From: Holophagales bacterium UBA5066
GTDB lineage: Bacteria > Acidobacteriota > Thermoanaerobaculia > UBA5066
Assembly: GCA_002414905.1 (NCBI GenBank)
Contig: DIAY01000295.1
Coordinates: forward strand, 1 to 7,543
DNA: 7,543 nt
Direction: 5' to 3'
This document shows, piece by piece, positions 1-6,083 of this stretch; positions within the stretch are counted from its first letter, which is position 1, and each line of letters opens with the position of its first letter. The notes under the pieces are model-generated. The model was not told the DNA's origin and made no database searches. It saw only the letters and a list, made by a program, of their open reading frames with translations. A program made the position numbers and the translations under genes.

Positions 1-417
1 GCCGAGGCGACGGGAGACGCCTTCACGTTCGTCGCCCCCGACGAGGAAGGGGACCTTTTCGCCATCGAGCGGGCCGTCGGAAAGCGCCTCCCGCGCGTGA
101 CGCTCCCGGGTTTCGACTACACGAAGCGGCCGCAGGAGCGGCTGGAGATCCCGATCGCCGAGCGGATCGCCCAGATCCGCGCCCAGAAGGCCGGCGAGCG
201 GGCCCGTTCGAAGGAGAAGATCGAGCGGCGCAACCAGACCGAGGCGGAGATGAAGGCCCGGATCGGCGAGAAGACGCGACGCCAGGCCGGCCCCGGCACT
301 TCAGGAGGCCGCCCCGCCGGCCCGTCCCGTCCGGCCCTCGGGCCGCGTCCCGGGGAGTCCCCCGCCGGCGGCCCCCCGAGGCGGCCGGGCGGTCCCCCGC
401 CTCGCCGGAGCCGCTGA
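1..417 (+). CDS. DEAD-box ATP-dependent RNA helicase, RhlE-like, C-terminal end only (5' truncated by window)
   Basis: Frame 1 is open from the first base to TGA at 415-417, giving 138 residues with no start in view. It begins with AEATGDAFTFV, the segment that directly follows the motif VI arginines (HRIGRTGR) in DEAD-box helicases. It continues with a stretch ending GKRLPRVTLPGFDY, matching the end of the RecA-like domain 2 of the RhlE group. The conserved core is therefore off the left edge. From about residue 45 the chain becomes Lys/Arg/Glu-rich and helical. The last 45 or so residues are Gly/Pro/Arg low complexity, a basic disordered tail typical of RhlE-type helicases and thought to help RNA binding. 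These enzymes unwind short RNA duplexes in the cytoplasm, in ribosome assembly or RNA decay. The ATG at 97 is internal and not a start. Family assignment is firm; the RhlE subgroup is likely but rests on the tail alone. Confidence 0.85.
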   Translation, partial: AEATGDAFTFVAPDEEGDLFAIERAVGKRLPRVTLPGFDYTKRPQERLEIPIAERIAQIRAQKAGERARSKEKIERRNQTEAEMKARIGEKTRRQAGPGTSGGRPAGPSRPALGPRPGESPAGGPPRRPGGPPPRRSR

Positions 418-424
418 GTCAAGC

Positions 425-460
425 GGGGGCCGGCTTCACCGGTCCCCGTTCCCGGCCCCC
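425..460 (+). terminator. GC-only hairpin after the helicase gene, possible terminator
   Basis: A perfect 9-bp stem, GGGGGCCGG (425-433) pairing with CCGGCCCCC (452-460), encloses an 18-base loop and begins 7 bases after the helicase stop. Placement and stability suit a transcription terminator. No T-run follows, so it is not a canonical intrinsic terminator. It could equally be a 3'-end stabilising structure or a chance product of the base composition. Confidence 0.4.
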
Positions 461-498
461 CGCCACAGGCATCCCCAACCCTTCCGCGCTCCCCTGCG

Positions 499-504
499 TA
501 TCAT
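499..504 (+). promoter_or_regulatory. Possible -10 element for the SPFH/zinc-ribbon operon
   Basis: TATCAT differs from the TATAAT consensus at one base and sits in a short stretch (about 497-525) visibly richer in A and T than its surroundings. It would give a 5' leader of about 30 bases before the ATG at 543. No convincing -35 hexamer lies at the expected distance, so the call rests on the -10 match, the local base composition and the position in the gap between the two genes. Confidence 0.25.
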
Positions 505-527
505 CACGCTAGACTGGTTCCCTTTGC

Positions 528-536
528 AGAAGGAGG
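528..536 (+). promoter_or_regulatory. Strong Shine-Dalgarno for the SPFH gene
   Basis: AGAAGGAGG lies 6 bases upstream of the ATG at 543, close to a perfect complement of the 16S rRNA 3' end. It fixes the start of the SPFH gene and implies efficient translation. Confidence 0.85.
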
Positions 537-542
537 CTGGAC

Positions 543-1727
543 ATGGGCCTGCTCGACAACATCAAGCAGCAGATCGGTTCGCAGTTCATCGAGATCATCC
601 AGTGGCTGGACGAGTCGACCGACTCGCTCGTCTACCGCTTCCCGGTCTACAACCAGGAGATCAAGATGGGCGCGCAGCTGACGGTGCGCGAGAACCAGGC
701 TGCCCTCTTCATCAACGAGGGGAAGGCGGCCGACCTCTTCACGCCGGGCCGCTACGAGATCTCCACGCAGAACGTCCCGATCCTGACGACCCTGCGTGGC
801 TGGAAGTACGGCTTCCAGTCTCCCTTCAAGGCGGAGATCTACTTCTTCAACACCCGCCTCTACACCGACCTGAAGTGGGGAACGACGAACCCTGTGATGA
901 TGCGGGACACCGACTTCGGGATGATCCGCATCCGCGCCTTCGGAACCTACGCGATGAAGATCGCGGATCCGAAGCTCTTCTTCAACACGGTCGTCGGGAC
1001 GCAGGGGCTGACGACGACGGACGAGATCACCGGCCAGCTCCGGTCGATCGTCCTGTCGAAGCTCTCCGACGCGATCGCCGAATCGAAGATCCCCGCGCTC
1101 GACATCGCAGCGAAGTACGACGAGCTCTCGGCCCTCGGCAAGGAGAAGCTGGGCCCCGAGTTCGGCGGCTTCGGCCTCGAGCTCTCGAAGTTCTTCATCG
1201 AGAACATCTCCCTCCCCGAGGAGGTCGAGGCCGCGATCGACCAGCGGACCAAGCTCGGCATCTACGGCGACAAGATGGGCCAGTTCACGCAGATGCAGGC
1301 CGCCGAGGCGATCAAGATCGCCGCGGCGAACCCCTCCGGCGGGCTCGCCGGAGCCGGTGCCGGCCTCGGCGCCGGGATGGCGATCGGCGGTGTCATGGGC
1401 CAGGCCTTCCAGCCGATGATGCAGCCGCAGCAGGCCCCGCCGCCCTCCTACGCGGCCCCGGCCCCGCCGCCGCTCTCCGGTGCGGCCGCGCCGCCACCGC
1501 CGCAGGCGCCGACGGGACCGCGCTGGTCCCTGGCGATCGACGGGAAAACCTACGGCCCCTACACCGAAGAGGCCCTGAAGCAGATGATCGCCGCCGGGCA
1601 GGTCGCTCCGTCCACGCTCGCCTGGAACCCGGGCGCGACCGGCTGGGCGCCGATCCAGACGTTCTCAGGCTTCGAGGGGACAAGCCCCGGGGTCGCGCCG
1701 CCGCCGCCCCCGCCCACGGCCCGCTGA
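543..1727 (+). CDS. SPFH-domain protein (YdjI/COG4260 type) with C-terminal GYF_2 domain
   Basis: A 394-residue protein. Residues 1-22 are an amphipathic N-terminus (MGLLDNIKQQIG start) with no obvious transmembrane helix. Residues about 25-240 are an SPFH (stomatin/prohibitin/flotillin) domain of the group often labelled virion core protein-like or YdjI. Recognisable stretches are VYNQEIKMGAQLTVRENQAA (35-54), the FTPGRYEIST turn (66-75) and FFIENISLPEEVEAAIDQR (217-235). A Gly/Ala-rich segment (267-287) and a Pro-rich linker (294-323) follow. A GYF_2 (DUF4339-type) domain lies at about 327-373, recognised from W328, GPY (338-340), the Ala-Gly-Gln turn (351-353), W361 and W368. The tail has six prolines in a row (386-391). 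YdjI-type SPFH proteins assemble on the inner face of the cytoplasmic membrane and help place PspA under envelope stress. Known relatives often end in a zinc ribbon; here the ribbons are on the next gene and a GYF_2 module takes that place. The start is fixed by a strong Shine-Dalgarno. Exact function is inferred. Confidence 0.87.
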   Translation: MGLLDNIKQQIGSQFIEIIQWLDESTDSLVYRFPVYNQEIKMGAQLTVRENQAALFINEGKAADLFTPGRYEISTQNVPILTTLRGWKYGFQSPFKAEIYFFNTRLYTDLKWGTTNPVMMRDTDFGMIRIRAFGTYAMKIADPKLFFNTVVGTQGLTTTDEITGQLRSIVLSKLSDAIAESKIPALDIAAKYDELSALGKEKLGPEFGGFGLELSKFFIENISLPEEVEAAIDQRTKLGIYGDKMGQFTQMQAAEAIKIAAANPSGGLAGAGAGLGAGMAIGGVMGQAFQPMMQPQQAPPPSYAAPAPPPLSGAAAPPPPQAPTGPRWSLAIDGKTYGPYTEEALKQMIAAGQVAPSTLAWNPGATGWAPIQTFSGFEGTSPGVAPPPPPPTAR

Positions 1728-1728
1728 C

Positions 1729-1734
1729 GGGGGG
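1729..1734 (+). promoter_or_regulatory. G-run serving as ribosome binding site for a TTG start
   Basis: Six consecutive G residues lie 5 bases before the TTG at 1740 and directly after the upstream TGA (1725-1727). This is a weak, non-canonical Shine-Dalgarno. Translation of the second gene probably depends on ribosomes finishing the SPFH gene 12 bases earlier, that is, on coupling. Confidence 0.45.
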
Positions 1735-1739
1735 CGTCC

Positions 1740-2870
1740 TTGACGCCGTCTCCTCACCCTCCGCCGATCCCCGCTCCCCGCCCGACGCCGGGCGGGGAGC
1801 CCATTTCTGCGAAGGCCCGAAAGTTCCCTTGCGGCGCGTGTGGCGCCGACGTCCTCTGGAACCCCGGCGCGGCGGCACTGAAGTGCCCCTATTGCGGGAA
1901 GGAGACGGCCCTTCCGACGTCTTCCGACGAGGTTGTCGAACGGCCTCTCGAAGAGGCGCTGAAGGCGCCGCGCGACCTTGGCTGGGGAGCCGAGCGCAAG
2001 AGCGTGAGGTGCACGAAGTGCGGCGCGACGACGACGTTCGACCCGGGCGTCTCCGCCTCCCGCTGCGCGTTCTGCGCGACTCCGGCCGTCGTCGAGGCTC
2101 CCCCCTCCTCGAACCTCGTCCGGCCGGCCGGCCTCCTCGCGTTCGCCGTTGACCGCAGCGCCGCCTCGCAACGCTTCAAGACCTGGATCTCGGGCCTCTG
2201 GTTCCGGCCGAACGACCTGAAGGCGAAGTCCTCCTTGACGGCGATGCAGGGCGTCTACGTCCCCTTCTGGACGTTCGACGCTCTCACGCACAACCGCTGG
2301 ACCGCCGAGGCGGGGCACTACTACACGGTCCAGGTCCAGGCGCTCGTGAACGGCAAGACGGTGATGCGCTCGGAGACGCGCACCCGCTGGGAGCCGGCCG
2401 CCGGCTTCCTCGAGAAGGTGTTCGACGACGTGCCGGTCCCGGCCTCGAAAGGGCTTCCGCCCGGTCTCGCCCGGGGAATCGAGCCGTTCCCGACTGCTGG
2501 CCTCGTCCCCTACGACCCGCAGTACCTCTCGGGCTTCCTCGCCGAGGAGTACGCCGTCGACCTTCCCGACGCCGTGACCTCCGCGCGGGACAGGATGACC
2601 CGGGAAATCTTCGCCGCCTGCTCCGGCGAGGTGCCGGGGGACACGCAGCGCAACCTCCGGGTCTCGACGGCCTGGTCGGGCCTGACCTGCAAGAACGCGC
2701 TTCTTCCGGTCTGGATCTCCGCCTACCAGTACGGCGGCAAGCCGTTCCGCTTCCTCGTCAACGGCGTCACCGGTAAGGTCGACGGGAACGCACCGTTCTC
2801 GATCCCGAAGATCCTCGCCGCCGTCCTCGCGGCGATCGCGGTGATCCTCCTCCTCTCGAAGCTGTCCTGA
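1740..2870 (+). CDS. Double zinc-ribbon, membrane-anchored protein (YdjG-like partner of the SPFH protein)
   Basis: A 376-residue protein from a TTG start. The preceding stop is in the same frame 12 bases upstream, and no ATG, GTG or TTG lies between 1740 and the first cysteine pair, so the start is well bounded. Residues 1-20 are Pro-rich. Zinc ribbon 1 is C31-x2-C34 with C49-x2-C52; zinc ribbon 2 is C91-x2-C94 with C109-x2-C112. Both ribbons are complete. The middle contains YVPFWTFD (173-180). Near the end, LLPVWISAYQYGGKPFRF (321-338) followed by VNGVTGKV (340-347) resembles the conserved C-terminal block of YdjG-type proteins. Residues about 357-373 form one transmembrane helix with a very short tail, so the ribbons should face the cytoplasm. 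Relatives are often mislabelled as primosomal protein N' or superfamily II helicase; no helicase motif is present. In B. subtilis YdjG interacts with PspA and is encoded beside YdjI. Operon pairing with the SPFH gene supports a shared membrane-stress or scaffold role, which is inference. Confidence 0.8.
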   Translation: MTPSPHPPPIPAPRPTPGGEPISAKARKFPCGACGADVLWNPGAAALKCPYCGKETALPTSSDEVVERPLEEALKAPRDLGWGAERKSVRCTKCGATTTFDPGVSASRCAFCATPAVVEAPPSSNLVRPAGLLAFAVDRSAASQRFKTWISGLWFRPNDLKAKSSLTAMQGVYVPFWTFDALTHNRWTAEAGHYYTVQVQALVNGKTVMRSETRTRWEPAAGFLEKVFDDVPVPASKGLPPGLARGIEPFPTAGLVPYDPQYLSGFLAEEYAVDLPDAVTSARDRMTREIFAACSGEVPGDTQRNLRVSTAWSGLTCKNALLPVWISAYQYGGKPFRFLVNGVTGKVDGNAPFSIPKILAAVLAAIAVILLLSKLS

Positions 2871-2888
2871 GAAGGCTTCAGGCGGACC

Positions 2889-2922
2889 GCGGCCCGCGCC
2901 CCCCGAAGGGGACGCGGGCCGC
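2889..2922 (+). terminator. Hairpin terminator of the SPFH/zinc-ribbon operon
   Basis: A perfect 10-bp stem, GCGGCCCGCG (2889-2898) pairing with CGCGGGCCGC (2913-2922), is capped by an inner 4-bp CCCC/GGGG helix (2901-2904 with 2908-2911) around a GAA loop. It starts 19 bases after the TGA of the zinc-ribbon gene. A short CCCGTTT tract (2924-2930) follows on the + strand, a poor but present T-run. It could also act for transcripts arriving from the convergent peptidase gene. Confidence 0.6.
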
Positions 2923-2927
2923 TCCCG

Positions 2928-2946
2928 TTTCCGGCGAAGCCGGAAG
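2928..2946 (-). terminator. Hairpin terminator of the S46 peptidase gene
   Basis: TTCCGGC (2929-2935) pairs with GCCGGAA (2939-2945) around a three-base loop, with a possible extra T-G wobble at the base. It begins about 3 bases past the minus-strand TAG at 2949-2951. Read on the minus strand the loop is TTC closed by C-G pairs, a very stable cap. No T-run follows in that direction, but the large GC hairpin at 2889-2922 lies next downstream and may reinforce it. Confidence 0.5.
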
Positions 2947-2948
2947 GC

Positions 2949-5132
2949 CTACTTGATACCGACCTCTTCGAGGAGGTTCTTCGCCCCCTCGACCGCGTCC
3001 CAGGTCCAGAGGAGGTTGCGAGTGTCGACCTGGATCGACCGCGTCTTCTGGGTGTCGAAGAGGAAGTCGGAGGCGACCGTCTCGAGCGTGCCGTCGAAGA
3101 GGAGGCCGACGAGCTCGCCCTGCGAGTTGAGGACGGCCGACCCGGAGTTGCCGCCCGTCGTGTCGACGTCGGACATGAAGTCGACCGGAACGTCACCGAG
3201 CTTCGGATCGAGGTAGGGGGTCTTCTTTCCGGCGCGCAGCGCCTTGATCGCCTCGAGCTGGCGCGCGGGGGCGTTGAACTCGCCCTCGCCGGTCGCCTTC
3301 TCGACGACGCCCTGCAGGGTCGTCTGCGGGAGATAGCGGAGGCCGTCCCGCGGGTCGACGCCCATGACGCGGCCGAACGTGACGCGGAGCGTGGAGTTCG
3401 CGTCGGGGGCGACGAGGCCTCCGCCCTGGGCGAGGAGGGCGCGCATGTAACGGGGACGCACGCGCGAGAGCTTCCCGTCGGTCGCCTTGTCCCGCTCGCG
3501 GTTCGCTTCCGTCAGCGGGTAGAGCGCGACGGCGAGCTGGACGGCCGTGTCATTCGTGTCGACGATCTCCTTCGTCGACTTTCCGAAGAGTCCGAGGCGG
3601 AACTCCTGTCCTGCAAGCTTCGTCCCGGAATAGAAAGCGTCGAGGAAGGCGTCCGCCTTCTTCTGCACCTCGTCCTTCGCCATCCCGGGGGCAAAGCCGA
3701 CGAGCGTGTCCAGAGGTGCGATCCGCTGGCTGGCCGGCAGCAGAGCCGCCTCGAGGAGGGCGTAGCGGAGCATCGGCCGGTCGAGCCGGTCGTCATACGT
3801 CCGCTGCATCCTGACGAGGCCTTCCTTCGTCCGGCTCCAGTTGCGCTCCTGGAAGGCCGGGTCGCGGTCGAGGTCCTTCTTCGGCGCCTCGAGGGAGAGC
3901 CGATAGAGGGTGTTGGCGGTGCTGAGGAGGGTCGACCCGGAATACATCCCGCCGAGGACCGCATCCCGCTCCCGCGTTGCCTCGCTCTCGGCCTGCATCG
4001 CTGCCAGCGCGGGAAGGACGTCGCCGTACTCCTTCGCCCGTGAAGGTTCGGCGGCGATCCAGGTCTCGAGGGCCTTCTGCTTCTGCTCCTTGAGAGCGAG
4101 GATGCCGCCCTTCAGGAGCCCCGCCAGGACCCCCTCGTTCTTCTTCATGCCGTTGGAGAGACCGCGCATCCTCGGCTCGGCCTTGATCTCGAGGTCCTTG
4201 TGCCCCTTCGTCGTCTCCTCGAGGAGGGCGATCATCTCCCGGTTGCGGCGGACGTAACGCGGCAGGGCCCAGTCGGTCCGCTCCTTCACCTCGGCGTAGG
4301 TCTCGTGGCGCTGCGTCCTTCCGGGGTACCCAGCAACGAAGATCAGCTCGCCCGGGCTCGCGCCCTTCGGGGAGACCTTCAGGAAGTGCTTCGGCTTGTA
4401 CGGGACGTTCTCCTTCGCGTACGACGCGGGCTTGCCGTCCTTGCCGACGTAGGCGCGGTAGAAGGAGAAGTCGCCCGTGTGGCGGGGCCACTGCCAGTTG
4501 TCGGCCTCGCCGCCGAAATTGCCGATTCCCTGCGGCGGGGCGTAGACGAGGCGAACGTCGTTGATCTCCATCTGGGCGATCTCGAAGTACCGGAGCCCCT
4601 CGAAGAAGGAGGCGACCCGGCATCGAAGGCCGTCCTTCTCGCAGGCCGCCGTCCGCTCCTTGATCCGGCGCTCGATGATCTCGAAGCGCTGTCGGTCCGT
4701 CAGCTTTGGGCCGATCTTCCCCGTGATCGCGTCGGTGACCTCGTTCACGGCGACCGTCACCCAGACGCGGGAGCCGGGCCCGTTCGAGAGCTCCTCCTCA
4801 CGGGTCCGGGCGAGGTAGCCGTCGACGATGAGGTTCTTCTCGGGGGTCGAGTTGTACTGGAGCGACCCCTGGACGCAGTGATGATTCGTCGCAATGAGGC
4901 CGTCGGGCGAGATGAACGATGCGCTGCAGCCCCCGAGCGAGATGACGGCGTTCATCGGGAAGCCGGTCAGGTCGGCCCACATCTTCGCGTCGCCTGTGAA
5001 GCCGAGCTCCGCGAGGCGGGGCGCCAGGTCGGGGATCTGCTGGGGCATCCACATCCCCTCGTCGGCGGCGACGGGGAGCGCGGCGCAAAGTGCCACCACG
5101 AGGACGACGGTGGAGCAGAACGGTTTTTTCAA
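2949..5132 (-). CDS. Secreted S46-family dipeptidyl peptidase (DPP7/DPP11-like serine peptidase)
   Basis: A 727-residue precursor from a TTG start at 5132-5130. I chose it because GGAGGGAGG sits 7 bases upstream and it gives a clean signal peptide (MKKPF, a hydrophobic core, VAA cleavage before DEGMWM at about 23/24). The ATG at 5168 adds 12 residues, contains the Shine-Dalgarno inside its reading frame and spoils the signal. With this start the catalytic residues fall at H85 (TNHHC), D221 (PRHTGD) and S663 (GGNSGS), close to family numbering (H85 in P. gingivalis DPP11). N212-W213 and D680 match residues that hold the substrate N-terminus; N327 probably does too. The position deciding P1 preference, 18 after the serine, is G681 (FDG), as in DPP7, not Arg as in Asp/Glu-specific DPP11. 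The enzyme removes dipeptides from peptide N-termini, probably in the periplasm, with bulky or hydrophobic P1 preferred. No C-terminal sorting domain is seen. The GDPD gene lies 61 bases upstream on the same strand. Confidence 0.93.
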   Translation of the reverse strand: MKKPFCSTVVLVVALCAALPVAADEGMWMPQQIPDLAPRLAELGFTGDAKMWADLTGFPMNAVISLGGCSASFISPDGLIATNHHCVQGSLQYNSTPEKNLIVDGYLARTREEELSNGPGSRVWVTVAVNEVTDAITGKIGPKLTDRQRFEIIERRIKERTAACEKDGLRCRVASFFEGLRYFEIAQMEINDVRLVYAPPQGIGNFGGEADNWQWPRHTGDFSFYRAYVGKDGKPASYAKENVPYKPKHFLKVSPKGASPGELIFVAGYPGRTQRHETYAEVKERTDWALPRYVRRNREMIALLEETTKGHKDLEIKAEPRMRGLSNGMKKNEGVLAGLLKGGILALKEQKQKALETWIAAEPSRAKEYGDVLPALAAMQAESEATRERDAVLGGMYSGSTLLSTANTLYRLSLEAPKKDLDRDPAFQERNWSRTKEGLVRMQRTYDDRLDRPMLRYALLEAALLPASQRIAPLDTLVGFAPGMAKDEVQKKADAFLDAFYSGTKLAGQEFRLGLFGKSTKEIVDTNDTAVQLAVALYPLTEANRERDKATDGKLSRVRPRYMRALLAQGGGLVAPDANSTLRVTFGRVMGVDPRDGLRYLPQTTLQGVVEKATGEGEFNAPARQLEAIKALRAGKKTPYLDPKLGDVPVDFMSDVDTTGGNSGSAVLNSQGELVGLLFDGTLETVASDFLFDTQKTRSIQVDTRNLLWTWDAVEGAKNLLEEVGIK

Positions 5133-5139
5133 GCGGAAA

Positions 5140-5148
5140 CCTCCCTCC
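5140..5148 (-). promoter_or_regulatory. Shine-Dalgarno that selects the TTG start of the S46 peptidase
   Basis: On the minus strand GGAGGGAGG lies 7 bases upstream of the TTG at 5132-5130. The ATG at 5168 has no purine-rich box before it, and this motif would fall inside its coding frame. The motif is therefore the main evidence for the shorter protein. Confidence 0.75.
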
Positions 5149-5193
5149 GGAAGAGCCGGACCCTTCATTATCGCGCCAGAGCCGGCGCTCGCC

Positions 5194-5982
5194 TCATCTA
5201 CGCGAGACGGGCCGCCCGAGTTGCCGGACCGTCCGTTCCGGGTCGTCCGTCAGGACGGCGTCGCAACCGAGGAGCCGGTAGAGCCAGAGGCGCGGGCCGG
5301 GCGCGGGGTCGAGCGGGGCGACGGCCTGGCCGCGCCGGTGGGCGAGGGCGACGTAGAAGGGGTTGACGAGGAGAAGGGGCCAGTAAGGTCCGAGGAGCTC
5401 GGTCCCGGGGAGGGGACGGGGCTCCTTCAGCGTGATCCAGCCGGTCGGAAGTCCCGAGGCGCCGCGCCGGCTGGCTTCGAGACGCGGCCGCGAGAACGAG
5501 AGTGCGACGGAGCGGTCGAGGACCCCGAGCGCGGCAAGCTCTTCCCCGAGCATCCTCCCGATCTCCGGGTCGAGGAAGCGGTCGCTCTTCAGCTCGAGGG
5601 CGAGCCCGCGGTCGGGCGGGAGGAGCGCGGCGACCTCGGCGAGGGTCGGGATCCGTTCGGCGACGAACTCCGGCCGGCCGCAGGAGGCCGAGAGCTCCTT
5701 CAGCTCGACGAGAGTCCGGGATTCGACCGGTCCCCGTCCGTCCGTCGTCCTCTCCAGCGTTCCGTCGTGAATGCAGACGAAGACGCCGTCGGAGGAGACG
5801 TGGAGGTCGGTCTCGAGGATATCCGCCCCGCCCTCGACGGCTCGCCGGAACGAGGCGAGAGTGTTCTCCGGGCAGGCGACCCGGTTCCCCCGGTGGGCGA
5901 TGACGTACGGCTTCGTCCGGCCCGGAAGGACGAGGTATTGGCCGGGCCGGAGGCCGGTGCGGCCTGGAGACGACTCCTTCAT
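5194..5982 (-). CDS. Glycerophosphodiester phosphodiesterase (GDPD/UgpQ family)
   Basis: A 262-residue protein, normal length for a single-domain GDPD, with no signal peptide or membrane segment and so probably cytoplasmic. The family blocks occur in order: IAHRG (28-32) with catalytic His30 and Arg31; PENT (38-41) with metal-ligand Glu39; LETD (56-59) with Glu57 and Asp59; IHD (71-73) with catalytic His72; TTDGRGPV (79-86); IPTLAEV (111-117); LALELK (127-132) with Glu130; and the closing LTDDPE (244-249). The reaction hydrolyses glycerophosphodiesters to glycerol 3-phosphate plus an alcohol, in phospholipid salvage. The usual WTVN-like stretch before the last block is replaced by a Pro-rich segment (about 223-234), a small departure that leaves the active-site residues intact. 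The ATG at 5982 has only a weak GGCGG just upstream; no better start exists before the HRG motif. The peptidase gene follows 61 bases downstream on the same strand, so co-transcription is plausible without implying a shared pathway. Confidence 0.9.
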   Translation of the reverse strand: MKESSPGRTGLRPGQYLVLPGRTKPYVIAHRGNRVACPENTLASFRRAVEGGADILETDLHVSSDGVFVCIHDGTLERTTDGRGPVESRTLVELKELSASCGRPEFVAERIPTLAEVAALLPPDRGLALELKSDRFLDPEIGRMLGEELAALGVLDRSVALSFSRPRLEASRRGASGLPTGWITLKEPRPLPGTELLGPYWPLLLVNPFYVALAHRRGQAVAPLDPAPGPRLWLYRLLGCDAVLTDDPERTVRQLGRPVSRR

Positions 5983-6083
5983 CCGCCGGGGATTCTGTCA
6001 GTCCCGTCGGGCAGGACACCGCCCGGGATCGGGCGTTACGGTCGACTACACTCCCAGGCCTCATGGTCCATGGCCGCTCTCTG
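5983..6083. promoter_or_regulatory. Divergent gap between the GDPD and sulfatase-like genes
   Basis: Transcription of both flanking genes should start in or near this stretch of about 100 bases. On the + strand TACACT (6047-6052) is a four-of-six match to a -10 box without a recognisable -35. On the minus strand CAGAAT (5997-5992) is similarly weak. A small inverted repeat, CGCCC (6020-6024) with GGGCG (6031-6035), is too short to name as an operator. The region is called from gene geometry, not from a clear motif. Confidence 0.3.

Noticed and set aside
1321..1520. Repetitive G/C-rich tract looking like a DNA repeat or recombination hotspot
   Set aside because: It is explained by codons for the Gly/Ala-rich and Pro-rich linkers of the SPFH protein; there is no regular DNA repeat unit beyond that amino-acid bias.
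524..2152. Long + strand open frame of 542 codons overlapping both the SPFH and zinc-ribbon genes
   Set aside because: Its product is an Arg/Gly/Pro/Asp-rich low-complexity chain with no family resemblance, and it lies out of frame over two genes with clear domains and start signals. It is a by-product of high G+C, which removes stop codons from other frames.
1740..2870. Primosomal protein N' / superfamily II helicase, a label often attached to relatives of this protein
   Set aside because: There is no Walker A or DEAH-type motif. Only the paired CxxC zinc ribbons could prompt such a match, and the C-terminal membrane helix does not fit PriA.
4200..5366. Long + strand open frame of 388 codons opposite the S46 peptidase
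   Set aside because: It is antisense to the part of the peptidase encoding the catalytic His and Asp, has an Arg/Gly/Leu-rich composition and recognisable motifs are absent.
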